Positions 1-11,646 of a DNA stretch of 64,000 nucleotides are shown here, in pieces. The DNA is from Telopea speciosissima. Its lineage: Eukaryota; Streptophyta; Magnoliopsida; Proteales; Proteaceae. Positions within the stretch are counted from its first letter, which is position 1; the number at the start of each line of letters is the position of its first letter. Made by a program: the position numbers and the translations under genes. The DNA lies in NCBI RefSeq assembly GCF_018873765.1, contig NC_057925.1, forward strand, positions 45,353,010-45,417,009, read 5' to 3'. The notes below the pieces were generated by a model. That model saw nothing but the letters and a program-made list of their open reading frames with translations. It made no database searches and was not told the origin of the DNA.

Positions 1-290
1 AAGAAGTTCCATTAGCTTGTGTCACCTTAGAATCAATAATATTATGGTCCGAGTATACAATATCCACCATAACTGTATACGACCAGAAAAGAGCGAGGCC
101 CCTCGAGGCACCCTTCGCATCAACAGAAAAACAAGAATGCATACCAAGACGTCTACGAAGCTGCTCAATCCTTCTATTGCTACATTTTGTCTCAATCAAG
201 AAAATAATCACTGGTTTTTCTTCCTGGGAGAGATGGATCAGGGAGCGAATTATCGGGTTTCTCCCTAAGTCCTGACAATTCCAGCTTAAC
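1..290 (-). pseudogene. LINE (L1-type) ORF2 endonuclease domain, N-terminal part, runs off the window edge
   Basis: On the minus strand one frame from about 215 down to 1 reads as the start of a plant L1 ORF2 endonuclease. It has a PVIIFLIETK block, which corresponds to the conserved FLxETK motif with the catalytic glutamate, followed by RIEQLRRRLGMHS, LALFWSYTVMVDI and YSDHNIIDS. The EKPD stretch just before it (about 250-265) is in another frame, separated by a short insertion, so the domain is frameshifted. The family belongs to the AP-endonuclease-like EEP fold that nicks target DNA for target-primed reverse transcription. The partner ORF1 lies immediately upstream on the same strand (295-1898), as in intact plant L1 elements. 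Reverse transcriptase would lie left of base 1. The assignment comes from motif recognition, not a search. Confidence 0.8.
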
Positions 291-294
291 AACT

Positions 295-1898
295 TCATTG
301 GCTCCCGTGGGGCTGGATCTTCCCAGCTTCCACGGGTTCCAAACATAAAAAATGCTGTATCTCCTGCATATCATTACTACAAGCACTAACGTCACCTTGC
401 CCATCCAAAGTGGTGTCCAACCGAGGTCCTTTTTGCTTCTCTGGGCCTAACGTCGCTTCCCTGCCTTGTTCAGACTCCTGAGAATCTGAAACATCCATAA
501 AGTCCATAGCCGAGTCCAAAGATCCACTATCCATATGGGTTTGGGAGAGGGATGGGAAAGTGGGTCGGTCAAATGGGTAAGCACCAATGGGGGTGTTGGA
601 GAGATTATGGGGGGGAGGTGGAGGATACTGCGGGGGTTGGTTTCCATGAGTGGATGGTTGATTAAGAGAGATAGCGGAGAGATGGGGGAGTAATGTGGAA
701 AGCAAATTTGCCACATCAGGGTGCTGTAGAATGGGATTTATGGTCAAAAGCTGTGAAAAGTGGGTGAAAGAATTATTTCCTTGATTGGAAACCGAGATTG
801 CATGAGACGATGTCTGGGGAGATAAAATAGGGAGGTGTGGTAGTTGGGGATTTGTAACAACCAGTGGAGGATTGTCCGCACGCAAAATCATCGCCGCAGG
901 AGGTAGGCCAGATGATCCAGCTGACGTATCATGGATTCCCCGATCGAAGCTCAGGCCAGTCGTCGGAGAAGTCATACCGTTGAGAGACAGGGAGGGGGCA
1001 CCCTTGAGGAGTCTGGCATCTGGAGTTGGTGCTCTCAAACTTGGACCATATCGAAACGCAGGAAACTCTGAGCAATTGGCCGCTCTGAGACAACCATGTT
1101 TTGCACAGTGCTTCTGTTCAACATCAAATAATGTGACACACCTTTTGATCTCATGATCAAACAAACCACAGAAATAGCAGAAGTTAGGGAGTCTCTCATA
1201 TTTCACCATGATCGTAGTCTTGTTACTAGATCTGCGTTTGATAGTAACCGAGGGACGTAGTGGTTTAGTTATGTTGATCCTGACTCGTGAACGGACAAAC
1301 CATACCCTTGAGCCAAACTGAGAGCCTTGTACCAGCATCACCTGTGACGGGTTTCCAATCTTCGATGCCAACTGAGACGCAACCTCCAAACTAAATAGCT
1401 CTAATGGCACCTCTTGGATCTGCACCAAAACTCAGTGTACTGAAAATCCCACTCTTGTTCCATGTTCCATCGTTCCAAGATGAGGAGGTTTCCATTAACA
1501 GACCATGGCCCCTCCTCAACTACATTCGCAAGGTCCAACCTGTGTTGAAACTGAAAACGATAGCGATTCCCATGCATGGGAGTAACAGTGACAGGGAACC
1601 TCGGGTTCCAGGCATGCACTAAGGCTTCAGAGACAACTTGTCTCCTATACGGCTTGTAAAACACAATTTGCCCCTCGAGACATTGATCATCGTCGGCATT
1701 CAGTCGCTCTTCGATATCACCCTCCAAGGATAAAATATCATCATCCTCCTCTTCATCTATCGGCGGTACGAGGCGTGGATCCACATAAGGGTTCTCCGTG
1801 GATTGGTCAATTTCTTCAGGGCTCCTCTGAGAAGTATTCTGACCAGTAGCAAGTGCAGTAGAGCCAATCCGCAGAGATGTCGATGGGTTACCATCCAT
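295..1898 (-). pseudogene. LINE ORF1-like protein with DUF4283 and CCHC zinc knuckle, frameshifted
   Basis: Two overlapping minus-strand frames form one broken gene. The 5' part (ATG at 1898 to about 1428) has an acidic N-terminus (EEEDDDILSLEGDIEER), then a DUF4283-like domain ending in WSVNGNLLILERWN and WDFQYTEFW. A one-base shift near 1428 moves the reading to the second frame, which continues at VQIQEVPLELFS and carries a zinc knuckle CYFCGLFDHEIKRC (C-x2-C-x4-H-x4-C) followed by a long Pro/Ser-rich tail to the stop at 295. DUF4283 plus zf-CCHC_4 is the usual nucleic-acid-binding ORF1 of plant L1 LINEs, and ORF2 follows at once on the same strand. Because of the frameshift it cannot make full-length protein. 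An earlier GTG at 1940 is in frame but the ATG at 1898 is the credible start. Confidence 0.8.
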
Positions 1899-1937
1899 AC
1901 TGCCGGCAAACACAGTACTAGGGTTTACAGGGAGTAT

Positions 1938-1984
1938 CACGTACAGAGACAGAGAAAACTAAACACGTACAGAGACAGAGAAAA
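1938..1984. repeat. Two direct copies of a 21-bp unit at the LINE 5' end
   Basis: The unit CACGTACAGAGACAGAGAAAA occurs at 1938-1958 and again at 1964-1984 (period 26), just outside the first ATG of the LINE ORF1. Short tandem units are common in LINE 5' UTRs; a role here is not shown. Confidence 0.85.
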
Positions 1985-4700
1985 ATCTTTTGGTTGAAGT
2001 CTTAATGAAGTCTTGAGGAGGAGTGCTTTTTGAGTTTTAAAGTATCTTCCAAGCCTTATTGGGGATAGAGTTAATCTTTTGATAAGGATGTCAATTTAGG
2101 ACCAGAATTGAGAACCAGACCGGAACCAACCCAATAGAAATCAGAAGCAGCCCACCCATTAACTTATTGGTCTAATTATGGATTAGCTTTTCGAAACCGA
2201 TTATCTTATTGGTTCGAGCTGATTCTGGCCGATTCTCCCAACGGTTCCAAAACCGGTACCCCATTTAAAAACTATCGGAATGGAACCGCTAGACCCAATA
2301 TACATTGTGTAAAAACCTTAGATTTAGATTTTATTTATTTATTTATTTATTTTGGTTAGATTAAAAAAGAATAGTATCAGTTATGACTTAGTGCATATTA
2401 CAAAAGAGATTCAATCGGTTATGGAGTGTTGTTGATACATTGAAACCATGATCCAATAATTGTAATATACAAGATCCCATCTCCAATTCAACGACCATGA
2501 TTCAGCTGTCACCCATCCTTTGATCTATCTTCTACATATATTCTCTATACTTACATATATTTTTATCGCATATATATCTAAAACATTTATTCCTTATTTA
2601 CATTAATTTGGGATATTTGGTTATCTTTATGTTTATGAAGGAATATGTAACTATTTGGGTAATTGGGAAAAGATATTTTGTTATTTGTATGCTTAAGTAA
2701 GATTTTTTTTAAAAAAAAATTAGACACTATAATAATGTCTGAAACTGATGAGAAATTAGAATCGGCCAAGCCATCACTAAATAGTTCTATATCTTAAGTG
2801 TGGAACTGATTAGCTTATTGGTCTATTTCTAACCTTGACCCCTTAGGAGCGAAACCATTAAGGAACCAGACAGATTGCTTAAAATCGGATCAATTTATAG
2901 CCATATCTTGTAACATGATTGAGAATGAATAGATACAAGAGGTTCTCCCAATCGGTAAGCATATTTGACTGAGAAAATACCTTTTGGATTTGGACCCCCA
3001 ACAAAGCTTATCTTGAGCTCCCTCAGAATTCAATGCAATCTACAGGATGTCATTTCTCTCCTATTTGGTGAATAAACTCCCCAATTTAACTACATTCCAC
3101 TATCCAATGGGATTTATTAGATCAGCTACCCATATGTCTATACAATTTTATGCACACAATACCCTTCCAATGATTTACCCCCAAAAAAAAAAAAAAAAAC
3201 CCTTCCAATAAAGGAATTCCTAGATCCTCTCAAATTTGGACCCTCCACTCATTTTTAGTTACCCATAAGATCCATTTTTAAAGCAAATCTCTATCTTAAG
3301 AATGCTTCTTCAAGCCCATGATGGGCATGATCCTGTTACTGCTTCAAGAACATTTCCATTTGAAAAGTAAGGGCCCGCTTGATAACCTTCCTAGAAACTG
3401 CTTTTGATGTTTTCTCGTTTTGAGAAACGGAAAAACACCCTAAAAACCGCTTAATAAACCTGTTCCATTTTTTGAATCATAAATTGAAATTTATGGGCCA
3501 TAGAACACAATTGACGGAACATGTATTTGTTGTTTTTACATTTTTGAAAACAAGTGGACAAAAGTGTGCCTGATAATTTGACCTTATCGTTGGACACACT
3601 TCACTCAACACACACTACTCACTCGACGGTTTGGGAGAACTCTCCTTCAATTTTTGGAGTCAAGTCATGAGTGAGAGGATCAACAATCATGCTTGGTAGT
3701 CACCTAATGTGCTACACACAATTACTCAAATATAAAATAAACAATATCAATTCATATGTATTCTTGATGTTACATTAAACTACCAACATTAGATGCACAA
3801 AAAATATTATTCACATAAGTTCATTGAGTGTTGGTAAATCTGTCATCTTCGTGTCAAAAGGTAACTTTATTACTTGCAATAAAAATATCATTACTAGAAA
3901 ATACAAAAACGATTAACTCTCACTAATCTTCAGATAAATGTTACAGTAATTTTTTTTTGTTATATTCCTTTCTTTTGACCAAAACTGTTGACTTCAAGTT
4001 AATTATAACTTTGAGCAATATAGGAGGTTTACAGGAGATCAAACTAAGGCAAGAATAATTGAATAACATACCATACAAGAAAAGTATTAAATATTTTATC
4101 TCAATTTCAACTAACTTGTATGACATAATTAATGATTTACAATATAATTATAAATTTCATTCACATCATCATAAAAAATGGATGTAAACATCACAAAATC
4201 TATGTGAGTGATCTTTTCAGCCTATCATGAATAAGGAATCTTCTGTTTATAGGTATAATGAGTTCTTGTTCCTTAGCAGTCTCAATTAAAAGTGACACTT
4301 TTCTTGATGGCCATGTCAATAATGTATTTAATGACTATCAGACATAATCAATTTGACTCCTCCCACTTTTCATAAAGAACATTATCTTCAATGGAGCTAT
4401 CAGCCAATGGCTTGGGAGGTTCGTTAACTCTAAAATGATAAAATCCAGTCTTATTATAGCTATAGAAACATTAAAGAATTCATTTTTATACCCTAAAATG
4501 GAACCCTTAAAGATTTTGATGGAAGATAATTGGAAAGTCTAAATTGGTAAATATGATCACACAAAATTTACCAAAACATACAATATGCAAGAACTGGCGG
4601 TATATCAATACCCCAACAATATAATTAAAATTGATTAATTTGGACTTATTAATCAGATTTATCTCAATTTTATTTTCAGTAACTGTAGGAAAACAAAAAT
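1985..4700. other. Intergenic, no gene recognised
   Basis: AT-rich DNA. The stretch 2090-2290 is rich in degenerate GGAACC/AACCGG words and begins with TAAGGATGTCAA (2082-2093), which resembles an hAT-type end, but I found no matching right end. Around 3370-3600 a sequence beginning GGGCCCGCTTGATAACC resembles the TGCGTTTGGTAACG type of transposon terminus found at 18.4 kb. Poly-A runs occur at 2706-2719 and 3184-3200. None of the open frames here resembles a protein family I know. Confidence 0.5.
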
Positions 4701-4729
4701 TGGGTAAAAATCCGACGTCATCGGGGTCA

Positions 4730-4926
4730 CACTTGTGGTGGCAAGATCGCCCAACACGTAGTGGAATCTCTCATATGCATGACAAAATGCCTGAAACAAC
4801 ACCACTCTAAAGATTCCATCACCTGTGGTGGCAAGACAAGAACCTCCAAAGCTGTGAAGCCCAAAACGTCATCCTTACACCGTCAAGTGAAATCGACCAA
4901 ACGAAGACTCACTTGTGGTGGCAAGA
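4730..4926. repeat. Three copies of a 17-bp motif at exact 90-bp spacing
   Basis: CAC(T/C)TGTGGTGGCAAGA starts at 4730, 4820 and 4910. The sequence between the copies is not obviously repeated, so it is the motif and its spacing that are conserved. On the plus strand one frame reads TCGGK at copies two and three, 30 codons apart. It lies 5' of the LTR at 5276, on the internal side of that minus-strand element, so it may belong to the internal region of a retroelement. Confidence 0.75.
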
Positions 4927-5260
4927 GCACATCGTTCGTCATATGGTTTCCTTGATGACAATCCATCTGAATAGCCAATGATGATCTCACAATCTAAGTA
5001 ACTAGCACACTAAGTGGAACCATAATCACTTAAATCATGCGCCGGATTATTGATGGAATTATGTACTTCAAGCCGGTTATATGGTTCGACCAGTGAGACG
5101 ATGTAATTTAATTATGAACTTTATTCAGACTTTGGTTCATTTCGACTGATATGATTCAATTCAAGCTATGAAATAATAATTTTTTGTTTGATCGATTAGA
5201 TCCATTCACACATAATAACAAAACAATTAAAAATTATAGCGCCATTGATCAATCATGATC

Positions 5261-5274
5261 AAGCTCTGATACCA
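5261..5274 (-). promoter_or_regulatory. Retrotransposon primer-binding site (initiator tRNA-Met type)
   Basis: The minus strand reads TGGTATCAGAGCTT, the standard plant PBS complementary to the 3' end of initiator tRNA-Met. It sits one base from a CA dinucleotide that closes the LTR to its right (on the plus strand the LTR begins TG at 5276). Confidence 0.85.
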
Positions 5275-5275
5275 T

Positions 5276-5618
5276 TGAAAAAAATAATTCATGCAAAACA
5301 TTTATGGAGATTAATGAATATACAAATAAATCCAGGGGTGTGATTGGCGTACTTGGATCCATAGTTGTGGAAGCCGAAATCGAATACTTTCTCTACAATC
5401 CCCGTCGCACACGAACGTTGGTCTAGTCTCTCCTCTTCTACTTTTACTTTAGGTTTTCTTAGGGCGTTTACTTAATGGGCCAATGACAACTATTTATAGT
5501 GGTAAGGGTACGGACCAACCTTGCAAATAAATTAAGGTTTTCTTCCAGTTAAGGAAACAATACTTTAGGTCCACACATAGTAACTAGACTTATACCATTA
5601 AGGTAGCTCTCATCAACA
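5276..5618 (-). mobile_element. LTR of a minus-strand Ty1-copia-type element (5' LTR relic)
   Basis: The left boundary is fixed by the adjacent PBS. The right boundary is tentative: on the minus strand TGTTGATGAGAGC begins at 5618, giving TG...CA ends and about 343 bp. A TATA-like sequence, ACTATAAATAG, reads on the minus strand near 5488-5498, as expected for the LTR promoter. No gag or pol was recognised to the left, so the element is truncated or badly decayed. Confidence 0.6.
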
Positions 5619-8600
5619 CAACTAAACCGATTTTATGAAAATAAAATGGAACTATGCTAGCCCACCTTATAGAAATCTTACATTTTAGTCAAACACGGAA
5701 ATGGCTCCCTCCAATTTATTCTCATTCCTTTTTCTTTTCCTCTTAGGTTTTCTTAAAAGAAACCGATTGATATGCAACAATTTGGATCAGACATATCGGC
5801 AAATCCATGTGACAAATTCCAATATACAATGTGTACTCACCAGCTAAGGGACTTCACAAATAAATCAACTCAATTGACTAATTGTACACAAGTCCATGAC
5901 CTGTTGTCTACTGATGGTTACAGAACATACTTCTTAAATTTATAAAATACAATGATATAATTTAAAACCAATGTTCAGTCGTGACTTGAAGAATGGCCTG
6001 ACAAGCATATAGCACAAACTCTAAGAAGATCCTCACATTAAGATTGAGAAAAACATGTTGATCACAAGTTTTCACTAATTTAATAAAATAATAAGTAAAT
6101 GCCTTCTTCAGCTCCTCCAGTCTCTAAATGATCTGCGGATTAATAAGAGTTCCCTCTATGCAGAAATGGTATGCATCCAACACAGTTCTAATGGGGCTTT
6201 TATGGTAACATCAGTGCACATGCAGGTGAAAAAGAAGGCACCATTCCATATTTCAACAGCTCCAAAACAAGACACGAAGGGCAGAACAGGAGCTTTTTTA
6301 ATCAATCCTTGTCCCATCATCCAAAGAACTTCTTCTAATCAATCCTTGCCCCATCATCCAAGCTGAGCCTGCTTGTTTGGACTGAGAATGCAGTCCTTGC
6401 CTCATTATCAAATGATATGATGATGCATGAATCAACACCTGGTATAACTAATTATTAATAAACCTAAGATATATCAAGGAAAATGAGAAAAGAATATTAG
6501 GCTTTCTTTAATTGAATCATAAAAAAAATTGAAGGAGAGGGGGAGAGACAGAGATGACAAGACTGAATTTATAACATTGGATTTTTTTTCTCCTTACCAG
6601 TACAATGGAAAAAGCAAAGATGATGAGACTGATTCTTTTTAAAACCTAATGAGCTAGAAAAAGAGACATTAGGCATATATGAGAGAGAGAGAGAGTACCC
6701 AATCTTCGATTACAATAGAATTGTAAATTACCTAACATGACTCTAAGTCCCTCGTTGAAGCAGTAGGTATAGAAGGCAAGGAAGATTGGGAAGCAAATTG
6801 ATCAACATTGACCAGCACATAAAGCAACTATTTTGTGACAAGGCATACACTAATCGAGATTCAACAAAAATCCTTTCACTTTGGATCTGGATCTACAAGC
6901 TCAATAGAGGAATAGTTGCATCTAATCAAAGAGGTCACTTACAATTGATGTGATTAATAAAACAGAAAATAATAAGATGAAGATACAGCAGGCTAAATGG
7001 TCAGCACTAGTATTACAGAAGAAGGAAAACAACAAAACTATCCAACCTATCTACATTATTGGGTAAAGGCCAGATAAGCACTAGAGCACTATTCTAGGCT
7101 AATTGCTCCGTAGTGGAATATCTAGAACTAGGTCCTCCATATGACTGAGATTAGTAATGCTCTAATCTCCACTAGGTTATCAATCGCACCTACCGGACCT
7201 GAAAATGACAGAATGATGCCCAAAGCTTTCAAGTCCAACCTGCCCAATGTTTCCAGGGAAGTATTCATCAATATTAAGCTTCATAGACTGAACTTGAGTG
7301 ATCCAAGGCCTATGGTTCAGAGGACCATGAGAGGCACAATAGACAAGTTGGGAACAGAGAAGACAAATCCTATCTCAAATAGGACTTCTATAGGGCTAGG
7401 AAACTATTTCAAAAAAAGAGATATATCTCTCTGCGGATGAAAGCCAAGTATCCTAACTCAAAATAGATAAATGGAGCAAATATTGAAAAAGAAATCACAA
7501 CAATAAGCGACTCCTCTGATTTTGCCATTAATGGGCTTATAAATCATTTCCATTACAAAGAAAAGTAATAAAATAGAAGGCACAACTTACATATAATCCA
7601 ACTTAAAAAAAGAAAAAACCCATCGGCGACTCCTCTGATTTTGCCGGAGATGAAAAGGGCAAAAAAAGCAGGGGAAAGAGTGTGGGAGAGGCAGCAAACC
7701 CTAATACCTTCTTCGCAGCAGTTGATGGTGCTCCCGTGTAGTGAGGGAGAGGTCTTCAAAAGAGAGGGTGCTCCGCAAGTGAGGTCGTCAGAAGAGAGCT
7801 CTGCAAGTGAGGGTGCTCCGTCTCATGTTCTTGCGTCGACGTAAGAGTGCTCCAGATAGAGAGAGAGTTTGCTCACCCTCGACGTCTTCGCAGCATCAAG
7901 AAATGGCTTCTGGTTGTTGGTTGCCGTCTGCGGCGGCTTCTCCGGCAAGCGTTCGAGTGAAGACTAAGAACCTTCGTCGTGAGAGAAGAGAGAGGTTGAC
8001 CGGAAAGAGGCAAAGTTGGGGAGAGAAATAGGAGAGGGGTATTAGATTTTTTTTGGAATTTGGTTTTTCAAAAGTGGCCGTTGGATTGAAAATAACCACG
8101 TGTCGACCTCCCAGGAAGCACTTGAGGTGCAATGGGAGAGCACATATTGGAGGCGATAAAAATCCATACGTGTGCAACCAGGCTGGGATAGACTAACATG
8201 CAATCCTCAAGGCTCTCTGCCCACCAAGGCCTTGTTCAAAGTCAGGTTGGAATATCTTAGCCCAAGCCCGACCCTTCCAAAAAATAAGAAAAATTAAAAA
8301 AAATCCAAATATTTATATGTTAAATATATCATAATGTATAATAGAATTTAAATTATGAATACTCATGGACCTAATCTTGTATATATAATACCTATATTAA
8401 CATTTTTTTTTTTTGGTAAAGATATTAACATATGTATATATATTGCGTAAGGCCAGACTTGGCTCAATCCAATGCCTTCATCTAGGCCCAGCCCGACTCG
8501 ACTCAACCAGACTCCCTGGACCTGGAAATCCTAACCTGGCCCAGCCTACAAGATAAAAAGCCTAGTCTAGACTCTAGACCCTAAATGTTTTCGGTTGGCT

Positions 8601-9755
8601 TTAGGCGGGCTGAAGCTCTTTGGGCCACACTTGCACCGTTAGAATGCAAGTTATTTCATTTACCCACAAAAAAGAATGTAAGTTATTTCATATAAAGTTA
8701 GGCTTTGTCGATTTTGCATTCTCCGGCGATAAAAACAGCTATATATGACTTAGAATGCAACAAGTATATATGACTTTGGGTTGGGATATCTCTGCCTGAG
8801 GATTTCTCAACCTAGCGCTGCCCACAAGTTCGAAATCCCAGCCTAAGCCTAAGACAGAAAATGGCGTGTTCAGCTTTTCCGAGCCAAACTTGCACCAAAT
8901 GGTGGCAAATTTCTGCCCGGCCACCTAAAATGCCAATGCCTAAAACCATCCAAACTCATCCAATTGACAACAATGAACAGTTAATTGCCAAAGAAAAAGT
9001 AAACAATGAACAGTTATTCAGTTAAATCCAACAGCCTGATGTAGAATGGGTTGGATTTGGCGTAGAGTCATGGGCTTATGGGCCATTAAAACCCATCTCA
9101 GCCCTGCTTGCAACTGGCCAATTAACATGATTTTTTTTAGAGTTAAATACGCATACCCCTTAAAATGCACCCAATATTCCTCATGTCCCCCTATACACTA
9201 TTAAATCGACTAAGCATACTAATCCGACTAAAAAAACTGGTTAGATCAGACATTCTATATACGTTCTATAATATTTCTAGTGTATTTACACTATATGTAA
9301 GTTAATTATTATTATTTTAATTATTCCTCAAGTCACAATTTTGAACCTAGATTCCATGGCTGAAACCTAGCAGCATTTGATTTCTTTATTGGGTGATATA
9401 CCACTAAAAATTCAGTCTATAGATGGGTGACACGTGACATAGTCCAAGAAGCAATCCGCCAGCTCACAAAGCCCTGGGCTATGAATCAATAGCATACTAG
9501 CGGACAGAGTATAAAGCCTACACCTGACAGGGGTGTAGGGAAGACCAATCATTCGTCATTGGAAAATGGGGAACAGACTTGCATCGTCTTTATCCCGGAT
9601 ACGTTCGATGGCTTCTCTTGCATTGCCGGGAATGAGTGGTTTTGTTGCGGAATTGATAGTGTTTTTTGGAATATTTATTAGTCCAATATCTTTTTAATGG
9701 TAAAAATACTAATTAGTTTAGTAATGATAATTGTAATGATATTAACTCCTATTTT
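5619..9755. other. Intergenic, no gene recognised
   Basis: AT-rich sequence. A 20-bp word (GCGACTCCTCTGATTTTGCC) occurs twice, at about 7507 and 7626. A GC-richer block, 7640-8030, has open frames on both strands with charged, low-complexity translations (RRERRER-type), which I treat as leader-like or decayed sequence. From 8450 to 8640 and from 8780 to 8900 there are degenerate GGCCCAGCCCGAC-type blocks sharing the word GCCA(C/A)ACTTGCACC (about 8624 and 8882), which resemble decayed hAT-like repeats. Confidence 0.45.
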
Positions 9756-10250
9756 GAGATCGGGTCACATTATTATACGATGGCATTTAATGTGGGCATG
9801 TTCACGATGATCTTGCATCTGCTGAAAGGGCCGATCATCTCCTAAGAGTCCTATCGATCCATGCATTTAATGCTTCCATACTCAAGTCGATGCTTCTCAG
9901 ATCACAAATCACTAGCAATCCCATCATGTCAGATCAAACTACATCCTCCAATTTGCCTATAAATATAAGGTAGGGTTTTTTACAATTACCACCCCAAAAT
10001 CTTTCATATTTATTATTATCCTCCCAAAAATTTTGAAACAACTATTATCCTCCCTGTTGCATATTAATAACTAACTGGCCCCCACCGTTACAGACCTGTA
10101 ACGGCGGGGGTTAGTCGTGATAGTGTGCCGTTGTCACGGATTTTTAAGACCAAAATACCCTTTTTGGGGTGGTAATTGTAAAAACTCCCACCCCATCACC
10201 ACCGTCCCTTCTCCTCCTCCTCCTTCTCCTTCTTCTCCTTCTTCTTTGAG

Positions 10251-10332
10251 TTGCAGAGGCACCAAGCCAGTGTCAACGCCATCGCCTGGGCTCTGCACAG
10301 TTCTTGCTACATCTGCAAGACGGAGAAGACGT
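10251..10332 (+). pseudogene. Captured WD40 gene fragment (LWD/TTG1-like) in left TIR
   Basis: The plus frame from 10251 reads [20 protein letters not shown], which matches a well-conserved stretch of plant LWD1/TTG1-type WD-repeat proteins ([20 protein letters not shown] in typical members). In those proteins it is followed by a GDD-x-ALIWDL strand; here the similarity stops after CYIC. It is only about 27 codons with no start, so it is a fragment. It is the inner end of the left terminal arm and is mirrored in the right arm. I recognise the family; which WD40 gene was the donor cannot be decided. Confidence 0.75.
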
Positions 10333-11275
10333 TAGATCCAATCGATAATATTATTTGAAAGAAATATGTAGTCCAGACTCTCTCTCTCCTATCATCTCTG
10401 CTTCGGATTTTGCTTGTTTTCTTTTTGGCAAATGGCAAATTCGTGTTGCTACACTTATGCCTTTTTTTCGTATTTCTGACTATTTTCCAACACTTTGTTT
10501 TTCCCTGCTCCTTAAAGCATTAAAAAACAATGGGAGTAGAAGAAGAAGCAAAAAGAAAGAAGGAAGGCGGAGACTAAAACAGAGAAGAAGAATAGCAAGC
10601 GACTGACATTCAGAAAAAACAAAAGAAAAAAAAAAAGAAAGAAACAGAAGCAACATCATCAGCTGCATTGCAAAGACCTAGAGCTTTCAAATGGGTCTAA
10701 TGCCCACGACCAGACACCCGAAGGGCGGCGGTGATGGAGTCTCTACCAGATGGTCGATCTTAGGGATATTTCAAGTCCCAATTTTTCCCATCCCCAGAGA
10801 CAACCAAGGAACCCCCACCTGCAACTAAAAACCATCTCCTTGAAGCAATCCCATGTAAATCTCTTTCTTCTCCTTAATGCAAACCCACAGATAATCAATT
10901 TACAAAAATAAATAAATAAAGAACCACCCCTACAACCCAAAACCCATCTCCTTGAAGCACTCCCCTGTAAACTGATTCTCTCTGTTTTGATTTTTTTTTT
11001 TTTTTCTTCTCAAAACCCTCTTTTTTTAAGAAAGCTATTGTCTCCTCCCACCTCCGGCCTCCCTGTGTATTGTCGGTGGGAAGATGGAGTTTTTTGTTTT
11101 TTGAAAAGAAAAATGGAGTTTTTTGCATTTCTGTTTGGTTCCAAATCGGAAGAACCCAGAAAGCTGTTGTTCCAGATCCCAAAGATTCAAGGGTCTTCAG
11201 GTCGAGACAAATGACTGTAGAAAGAACCCAGAAGACAGTTGTTCCAGATCTCAGAAATTCAAGAAGAAACCTCAA

Positions 11276-11332
11276 AGAAGAACTGTGCGGAGCCCAGGGG
11301 ATGGCGTTGACGCTGGCTTGGTGCCTCTGCAA
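11276..11332 (-). pseudogene. Captured WD40 gene fragment, mirror copy in right TIR
   Basis: On the minus strand from about 11332 the frame reads [18 protein letters not shown], the inverted counterpart of the fragment at 10251. It keeps the ancestral Pro in WAPHSS that the left copy has lost, while it has Pro for Ala in NAIPW, so the two arms have diverged. The open frame continues to 10895, but that part is leader-like and low-complexity. Confidence 0.75.
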
Positions 11333-11646
11333 CTCAAAGAAGAAGGAGGAGGAGGAGGAGGAGGAGAAGAAGGGACGGTGGTGATGGGGTGGGCGTTTTT
11401 TACAATTACCACCCCAAAAAGGACATTTTGGTCCTAAAAATCCGTGACAACGGCACTCCTTTCACGACTAACCCCCGCCGTTACGGGTCAGTAAGCGGTG
11501 GGGAGTTAATTATTAGTATGCAACAGAGGGTAACAGTTGTTTCAAAGTTTTTGGGAGGATAATAAGTAGATATGAAAGATTTTGGGGTGATAATTGTAAA
11601 AAACCCTATAAGGTAAGGGTCTCAGGTAAAAGGTTTAGATTCAAAT

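Larger units (their letters stand above)
9973..11606. mobile_element. Mutator-like element (Pack-MULE type) with long TIRs and 9-bp target duplication
   Basis: The element is 1634 bp. Its ends are inverted copies beginning GGGTTTTTTACAATTACC. The arms run 9973-10305 and about 11276-11606 (roughly 330 bp each) with high identity, including a conserved GTAACGGCGGGGGTTAGTCGTG block. It is flanked by a perfect 9-bp duplication, TATAAGGTA, at 9964-9972 and 11607-11615. Long TIRs with 9-bp duplications are the hallmark of Mutator-like elements. No MuDR transposase is present, so it is non-autonomous. Both arms contain a WD40 gene fragment (separate entries). The interior (10310-11275) holds a duplicated word CCATCTCCTTGAAGCA (about 10829 and 10944) and a 40-bp direct repeat (about 11151 and 11223). 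Confidence 0.93.

Noticed and set aside
2082-2830. hAT-type element starting TAAGGATGTCAA and ending TTGACCCCTTA
   Set aside because: Ends match poorly and flanks show no 8-bp duplication.
4730-4926. CRISPR-like array
   Set aside because: Only three 17-bp units with 73-bp spacers in a plant genome beside a retroelement; no cas genes.
7641-8177. Overlapping frames on both strands in a GC-richer block
   Set aside because: Low-complexity Arg/Glu-rich translations with no domain; frames on both strands cancel the coding argument.
10895-11332. 145-codon minus-strand open frame in the Pack-MULE
   Set aside because: Only its first 20 or so codons resemble a gene (the WD40 fragment); the rest crosses direct repeats and poly-A/T and overlaps plus-strand frames of equal length.
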